Source: Flavobacteriales bacterium | GTDB lineage: Bacteria; Bacteroidota; Bacteroidia; Flavobacteriales_F; PHOS-HE28 | Direction of reading: 5' to 3' | Assembly (NCBI GenBank): GCA_016710965.1 | Contig: JADJTW010000031.1 | Coordinates: 372,001 to 436,000 of the forward strand | Length of the DNA stretch: 64,000 nucleotides | Shown here: positions 59,434-64,000 of the stretch, piece by piece | How positions within the stretch are numbered: position 1 is the stretch's first letter | Layout of the letters: each line of letters starts with the position of its first letter | Program-made: the position numbers and the translations under genes | Notes under the pieces: model-generated | The model's database searches: none | Told to the model about the DNA's origin: nothing | Seen by the model: the letters and a program-made list of their open reading frames with translations, nothing else

Positions 59434-60117
59434 ATGAGAACCATCACCCTCCTCTCCTCACTGCTCTTCGCCATATCGGCTGTTCGGGCCCAGCGGGAAA
59501 GACCAGCCCAGATCAGTGGCGGGCTCGAGATTGGCATCCCCATCGGCGAGTTCGATGCGACCTGGGGCCATCAATTGGTAGGCCTTAGCGCGAACATGAC
59601 CATGCCGATGCGCCGCCTGCCATTGAGCTACGGGTTCGACTTCGCTTGGGCCCGCATGGGCAGCGAGTCGAAGGTGGTGGCCATTGACGAAGAGAACATC
59701 GAGAGCACCACCGGCGACCTGAGCGTGAAGAGCAACGTGTACGGCTACCACGCCCTCCTGCGCCTACAGCCCTTCACCGGCAAGGTGAGCCCGTATATCG
59801 AGGGCATGGCCGGCGCGCGCCAATTCACCACCAGCACGGAGATCGAAGTGGACGGAATGGATGCACCGCTGATGGAGCAACGCAATGAGAACGAGTTCAT
59901 CGGTAGCACCGGTTGGGCCGCAGGTTTGCAGGTGATGCCGGGCAAGCAGCGCAACTTCTTCGTGGAGGCGCGCGTGGAGAGCCTTTCGGGCGGCCAGGTG
60001 TCCTACGTGGACGCGCGTTCCATCACGGTCTCGCCGGAAGGCGAAGTGAACTACGGAACGCTCACGAGCGGAACGCGCGTAGTGAACATCACCTTCGGGA
60101 TCGGCCTCCGCTTTTAG
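59434..60117 (+). CDS. Outer-membrane beta-barrel protein
   Basis: 227 aa. Signal peptide MRTITLLSSLLFAISAVRAQ, then alternating strands with GGLEIGIPIGEFD, SYGFDFAWARMG, YHALLRLQPFTGKVSPYIEG (porin-like) and a C-terminal NITFGIGLRF ending in Phe. This is the usual plan of an 8-stranded outer-membrane barrel. No specific function is recognised. Divergent from yqaA. The ATG at 59434 is chosen over an open frame from 59398 because it gives a clean signal peptide. Confidence 0.78.
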   Translation: MRTITLLSSLLFAISAVRAQRERPAQISGGLEIGIPIGEFDATWGHQLVGLSANMTMPMRRLPLSYGFDFAWARMGSESKVVAIDEENIESTTGDLSVKSNVYGYHALLRLQPFTGKVSPYIEGMAGARQFTTSTEIEVDGMDAPLMEQRNENEFIGSTGWAAGLQVMPGKQRNFFVEARVESLSGGQVSYVDARSITVSPEGEVNYGTLTSGTRVVNITFGIGLRF

Positions 60118-60244
60118 GCGCACAGGCGACCCGCTTCCCTTGTTGGTAACCTTCGGATAACGGCGCCCGGTTGCAACCGCGCCTGCCCTCGTGCGTGCTG
60201 TAAACTTGCGCCCGTAGCGGGGAAGGAAGCCTCGCAAGACCAAA

Positions 60245-61775
60245 TTGGACGGGCAGAAACGCATTCAGAGCGCGCTCATATCGGTGTTCCACAAGGATGG
60301 GCTCGAACCCATCGTACGCGAACTCCACCGGCTCGGTGTCCACTTGTACAGCACCGGCGGCACGCAGGAGTTCATCGAAGGTCTTGGCGTGAAGGTGACC
60401 CCGGTGGAGGACCTCACGACCTACCCCAGCATCCTCGGCGGCCGGGTGAAGACCTTGCACCCGAAGGTCTTCGGCGGCATCCTGGGGCGACGTGACCTCG
60501 ATAGCGATGTGGCCCAGTTGGAGGAGTACCACATCCCACCCATCGACCTGGTGATCGTGGACCTGTATCCTTTCGAAGCCACCGTGGCCAAGGGCGGAAG
60601 CGAGGAGGCGATCATCGAGAAGATCGACATCGGAGGCATCAGCCTCATTCGGGCGGCGGCGAAGAACCACCGCGACGTGGTGATCATCGCGGCCCAAGCC
60701 CAGTATGCGGAATTGCTTCGAATGCTGAAGGAGCAGGATGGCGCAACCACCCTTGACCAGCGCCGATCGCTTGCGGCAACCGCCTTCGGCGTGAGCTCGC
60801 ACTACGACGGTGCCATCCATAACTGGTTCACGCAGGGCGAGGGCGACCTCCGCTTGAGCGCTGGCCCAACGACCGTGCTGCGCTACGGGGAGAACCCGCA
60901 CCAGCAAGGCGCCTTCCATGGCAACCTCCGCGGGATGTTCACGCAGTTGAACGGCAAGGAGCTCAGCTACAACAACCTGTTGGACCTCGACGCCGCAGTG
61001 GAGTTGATCGATGACCTCGCCACGATCAAGGGAGTGCCCTTCGCGATCCTGAAACACAACAACGCCTGTGGAGCAGCCGTTCGCCCCACCGTGAAGGAAG
61101 CGTGGGATGCGGCACTGGAGGCCGATCCGGTCAGTGCTTTCGGTGGTGTGCTCATCACCACGGCACGGATCGACAAGGCCACCGCCGAGGCGATCGACAC
61201 GATCTTCTTCGAGATCATCGCGGCGCCGGGCTACGAAGCCGGCGCCTTGGATGTCCTGAAGAAGAAGAAGAACCGCATGATCCTGGAGCGTAAGCCCGCC
61301 GATCGTTCCAAGGTGAAAGTGCGGACCGCATTGAACGGTGTGCTCACCGAAGACTGCGGACACTGTGGTTGCCAACGCCGCCTCCATGCGCCTGGCGACG
61401 ACAAAGGCACCGAGCGCGCAGGAGGTCAATGACATGGTGTTCGCCACGATCCTGGTGAAGCACACGAAGAGCAACGCCATCGTGCTGGCGAAGGACGATC
61501 GGCTCCTGGCCAGCGGCACTGGCCAGACCAGCCGTGTCGACGCACTTCAACAAGCGATCGCCAAGGCCCACCGGTTCAACTTCGACCTGACCGGTGCCGT
61601 GATGGCGAGCGATGCCTTCTTCCCCTTTCCGGACTGCGTGGAGATCGCCCACAAGGCGGGCATCTCGGCCGTGGCGCATCCGGGAGGCAGCATCCGCGAC
61701 CAGGAGAGCATAGACTATTGCAACACGCATGGCCTGGCCATGTGCATCACCGGCCACCGCCACTTCAAACACTGA
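60245..61775 (+). CDS. purH: Bifunctional AICAR formyltransferase / IMP cyclohydrolase, frameshifted
   Basis: About 509 aa after correction. The last two steps of IMP synthesis. N-terminal IMP cyclohydrolase: ALISVFHKDG, YSTGGTQEFIE, GGRVKTLHPKVFGGIL. Transformylase part: LRYGENPHQQGAF, NLLDLDAAVELI, ILKHNNACGAAV, ILVKHTKSNAIVLAK, GQTSRVDALQQAI, MASDAFFPFPDCVE, HPGGSIRDQ. The frame changes at about 61354 after VLTED; one extra T (or two missing bases) explains it. The start is TTG at 60245, the only suitable codon before RIQSALISV; TAAACTTGC about 36 bases upstream is a -7 candidate. Followed 11 bases later by mreB, an order conserved in Bacteroidota. Confidence 0.88.
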
Positions 61776-61786
61776 TCGAACCGACC

Positions 61787-62812
61787 ATGAGCTGGTTCAA
61801 CTTCTTCACCCAAGAGATCGCCATCGACCTCGGCACGGCCAACACCCTCATCATCCACAACGACAAGGTGGTGGTGGACGAGCCCAGCATCGTGGCCATC
61901 GATCGCACCACCGGCAAAGTCATCGCTGTGGGCCGACAGGCGCAGCAAATGCACGGCAAGACCCACGAGAACATCAAGACCATCCGGCCGCTGCGCGATG
62001 GCGTGATCGCCGATTTCAAGGCTGCCGAGGACATGATCAAGGGGATGATCCGCATGATCAACCCCGGTCGTCGGCTGTTCACACCTAACCTTCGGATGGT
62101 GATATGCATCCCGAGCGGCATCACCGAGGTGGAGAAACGCGCTGTGAAGGACAGCAGCGAGCATGCCGGGGCCAAGGAAGTCTACTTGATACACGAGCCC
62201 ATGGCTGCGGCGATAGGGATCGGGATCGATGTGGAGGAGCCGATGGGCAACATGATCATCGACATCGGTGGGGGCACGAGCGAGATCGCCGTGATCGCGC
62301 TGGGCGGCATCGTTTGCGACAAGAACATACGCGTGGCCGGGGACGAGTTCACCCAGGACATCGAGGAGTACATGCGCCGCCAACACAACATCCTGGTAGG
62401 TGAGCGTACGGCCGAGACGATCAAGATCGAAGTCGGTGCGGCCATGACCGAGCTCGACAACCCGCCGCCGGACTATGCCGTGCGCGGCCGCGACTTGATG
62501 ACCGGGATCCCGAAGGAGATCACCGTCACGTACAGCGAGATCGCACAGGCGCTGGACAAGAGCATCAGCAAGATCGAAGAGGCCATCCTGAGCGCGCTGG
62601 AAGCTACGCCGCCGGAGCTGAGCGCTGACATTTACAAGACCGGCATCTACCTGGCGGGGGGAGGTGCCTTGCTTCGCGGCCTGGACAAGAGGATCAGCAT
62701 AAAGACCAAATTGCCCGTGCATGTGAGCGAGGATCCTCTGCGCGCCGTGGCGCGGGGCACGGGCATCGCGCTGAAGAACATCGACCGCTTCCAGTTCCTC
62801 ATGCGCGAATGA
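61787..62812 (+). CDS. mreB: Rod-shape-determining protein MreB
   Basis: 341 aa actin-like ATPase that guides lateral cell-wall synthesis. MSWFNFFTQEIAIDLGTANTL starts with the usual amphipathic membrane-binding segment and phosphate-1 loop. Also seen: PSGITEVEKRAVKD, IHEPMAAAIGIG, the phosphate-2 motif IIDIGGGTSEIAVIALG, GERTAETIKIE and the late YLAGGGALLRGLDKRI. Complete and of normal length. The frame is open 23 codons upstream, but this is the purH tail. Heads the mreBCD run. Confidence 0.97.
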   Translation: MSWFNFFTQEIAIDLGTANTLIIHNDKVVVDEPSIVAIDRTTGKVIAVGRQAQQMHGKTHENIKTIRPLRDGVIADFKAAEDMIKGMIRMINPGRRLFTPNLRMVICIPSGITEVEKRAVKDSSEHAGAKEVYLIHEPMAAAIGIGIDVEEPMGNMIIDIGGGTSEIAVIALGGIVCDKNIRVAGDEFTQDIEEYMRRQHNILVGERTAETIKIEVGAAMTELDNPPPDYAVRGRDLMTGIPKEITVTYSEIAQALDKSISKIEEAILSALEATPPELSADIYKTGIYLAGGGALLRGLDKRISIKTKLPVHVSEDPLRAVARGTGIALKNIDRFQFLMRE

Positions 62813-62819
62813 CGGTAGA

Positions 62820-62837
62820 GGCGTGACAGATCACGCC
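62820..62837. repeat. Perfect 7-bp inverted repeat between mreB and mreC
   Basis: GGCGTGA, CAGA, TCACGCC, seven bases after the mreB stop. No T-run; possibly a processing or partial-termination hairpin that sets the mreB to mreC ratio. Confidence 0.45.
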
Positions 62838-62879
62838 GGACCGGCAGAGGGCGGTACGGGGTGACGAGAAGAACACACC

Positions 62880-63710
62880 ATGCGCGATCTCTTCCGCTTC
62901 CTCTTCCGGATCCGCAACTCGCTCTTGTTCCTGCTGCTGTTGGGCCTCTCATTCGCTTTCCTGTACAACGGCAACGCCCACCACCGGGCGCGTGCGATCA
63001 GCGGCAGCAACGCCATCGCGGGCACCTTCTTCACCTGGCGCAAGTCCGTAACGGAATACGCCAACCTGAAGGAGGTGAATGAACGGCTAGCGGCAGAGAA
63101 CGCCGATTGGCGCAACCGGCATGTGAGCGCATACGCCCCCGTGGAGGACATCTTCGTTCGCATCAACGACAGCATCCACCGCCAACAGTACACCTGCCTG
63201 CCCGCCAAGGTGGTGAACAGCACATGGCACAAGCCGCGCAATTTCATCACCCTTGACAAGGGCGCTGCGAACGGTGTGCGCACCGGCATGGGCGTCATCG
63301 GTCCGGATGGCATCGTTGGCGTGGTGAGCGACGTGAGCCCGCACTTCGCCTCGGTGATCAGCGTGCTGCACCCCGATGTGAAGAACAGCGTTAGGCTCCG
63401 GCGCACTGGTCATTTCGGCCTCCTCTACTGGGATACCAACGACCCGGCCACCGCATCAGTGGTCGACATTGCCAAGCATGCGCGCGTGGCCGTGGGCGAT
63501 ACAGTGGAGACGCGCGGGGGCGACGGCGCCTTCCCGGCAGGCATACCTGTGGGCGTAGTCGAGAGCGTATCCCAGCCGCCGGGCAGCATCTATCACGCCA
63601 TCGTCATTCGCCTGACCGAGGACCTCACGCGCAGCGGCTTCGTGTACGTCGTGGACGACCTACAGCGCGCCGAGCGTGACACCTTGCAGCGAACCCAGGC
63701 CGCGCCATGA
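62880..63710 (+). CDS. mreC: Rod-shape-determining protein MreC
   Basis: 276 aa. A short cytoplasmic start (MRDLFRFLFRIRNS), one membrane anchor (LLFLLLLGLSFAFLY), a coiled coil (about 58-80) and the periplasmic double beta-barrel domain: NFITLDKGAANGVRTGMGVI, GIVGVVSDVSPHFASVISVL, GHFGLLYWD and DTVETRGGDGAFPAGIPVG. It links the cytoplasmic MreB filament to periplasmic wall synthases. Starts 67 bases after mreB; its stop overlaps mreD as ATGA. Confidence 0.95.
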   Translation: MRDLFRFLFRIRNSLLFLLLLGLSFAFLYNGNAHHRARAISGSNAIAGTFFTWRKSVTEYANLKEVNERLAAENADWRNRHVSAYAPVEDIFVRINDSIHRQQYTCLPAKVVNSTWHKPRNFITLDKGAANGVRTGMGVIGPDGIVGVVSDVSPHFASVISVLHPDVKNSVRLRRTGHFGLLYWDTNDPATASVVDIAKHARVAVGDTVETRGGDGAFPAGIPVGVVESVSQPPGSIYHAIVIRLTEDLTRSGFVYVVDDLQRAERDTLQRTQAAP

Positions 63711-64000
63711 TAGCCACGCTCACAGCGAACGCATTGCGCTTCATCACCCTCATGATGCTGCAAGTGCTGCTGCTCGACCATCTGGACATCGCCAACGGCT
63801 GGATGGTGCCTTACCTGTATGTGCTCTTCCTGCTCATGCTGCCTTTCGACATGCCGGCGTGGGCGCTGCTGCTCACCGGTGCGCTCACCGGCCTGATCAT
63901 GGACCTCTTCAGCAGCACGCCGGGCATGCACATGAGCGCCTGCACGGTGATGATGTACGCACGCATCAACCTCCTGGGCTGGATAGCGCCGCGCGAGGGA
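63707..64000 (+). CDS. mreD: Rod-shape-determining protein MreD, truncated by window end
   Basis: 98 codons visible. Begins MIATLTANALRFITLMMLQV with an ATGA overlap to mreC and consists of closely spaced membrane segments (VPYLYVLFLLMLPFD, WALLLTGALTGLIMDLF). The motif GLIMDLFSSTPGMHMSAC is characteristic of Bacteroidota MreD. It is the integral membrane partner of MreC in the elongasome. The remainder lies outside the window. Confidence 0.92.
   Translation, partial: MIATLTANALRFITLMMLQVLLLDHLDIANGWMVPYLYVLFLLMLPFDMPAWALLLTGALTGLIMDLFSSTPGMHMSACTVMMYARINLLGWIAPREG

Noticed and set aside
1..64000. Insertion sequence, prophage, CRISPR array, tRNA or rRNA genes
   Set aside because: No transposase or integrase motifs, no regularly spaced repeats and no tRNA arm patterns were seen on reading both strands; this is by eye, so a covariance-model search would be needed to exclude small RNAs.

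Overview
The window reads as a chromosomal segment of a GC-rich member of the Bacteroidota, most likely a Flavobacteriales-type lineage. The evidence is the gliding-associated ATPase gene gldA, several secreted proteins with type IX secretion (T9SS) C-terminal sorting domains, CpsB-type phosphatase and KdtA genes, the order purH-mreB-mreC-mreD, and the rsmA-mgtE neighbourhood. Shine-Dalgarno sequences are essentially absent. Many starts are instead preceded by a Bacteroidota-style -7 box, which here usually reads TAnnTTCGC or nACATTTGC rather than the classical TAnnTTTG. I see no tRNA, rRNA, CRISPR array, prophage or insertion sequence.

Layout. 1-6273: the first codons of rplU, then metK, a polytopic membrane protein, gldA, rsgA, an e(P4)-type acid phosphatase lipoprotein and dtd. 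6278-11446: a minus-strand accessory block made of two copies of the same two-gene cassette. Each copy is a small secreted protein followed, through an ATGA overlap, by a large T9SS-exported protein. 11445-15545: a MazG-like pyrophosphohydrolase, a secreted protein, kdtA and an outer-membrane barrel. 15652-25999: a surface-polysaccharide cluster holding WbpE-, WbpD-, WbpB- and WbpA-like enzymes (together a route to UDP-2,3-diacetamido-2,3-dideoxyglucuronate), Ugd, Uxs, RfbB and a CpsB-type phosphatase. A periplasmic-binding-like protein and a T9SS protein interrupt it. 26042-28583: a ParE-type toxin-antitoxin pair and two tandem paralogous T9SS proteins. 28665-30122: a broken region in which fabD lacks its 5' end, a T9SS gene survives only as a 3' fragment with a nonsense codon, and rsmA survives only as its 3' end. 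30197-39347: mgtE, a 2-hydroxyacid dehydrogenase, a GDPD lipoprotein, a membrane protein with an HPt-like tail, lysC, a GNAT enzyme, fbp, a cold-shock gene, a CsbD-like protein and a fatty-acid desaturase. 39628-41314: a class III adenylate cyclase with one frameshift and a decayed DUF1697 gene. 41770-45285: mfd, which carries three in-frame low-complexity or repeat insertions. 45328-53456: a MORN-like secreted protein and a complete RND tripartite efflux operon. 53672-60117: a LOG-family protein, a TonB-dependent receptor with a lipoprotein partner, YqaA and a barrel protein. 60245-64000: purH, mreB, mreC and mreD.

Single-base frameshifts occur in uxs, the cyclase gene, the 57457 lipoprotein gene and purH, and DUF1697 has several. 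Together with the three-gene break near 29.4-29.9 kb, this means assembly or consensus error must be separated from real decay before biological conclusions are drawn. The strongest candidate for an undescribed system is the duplicated secreted-protein cassette at 6278-11446.
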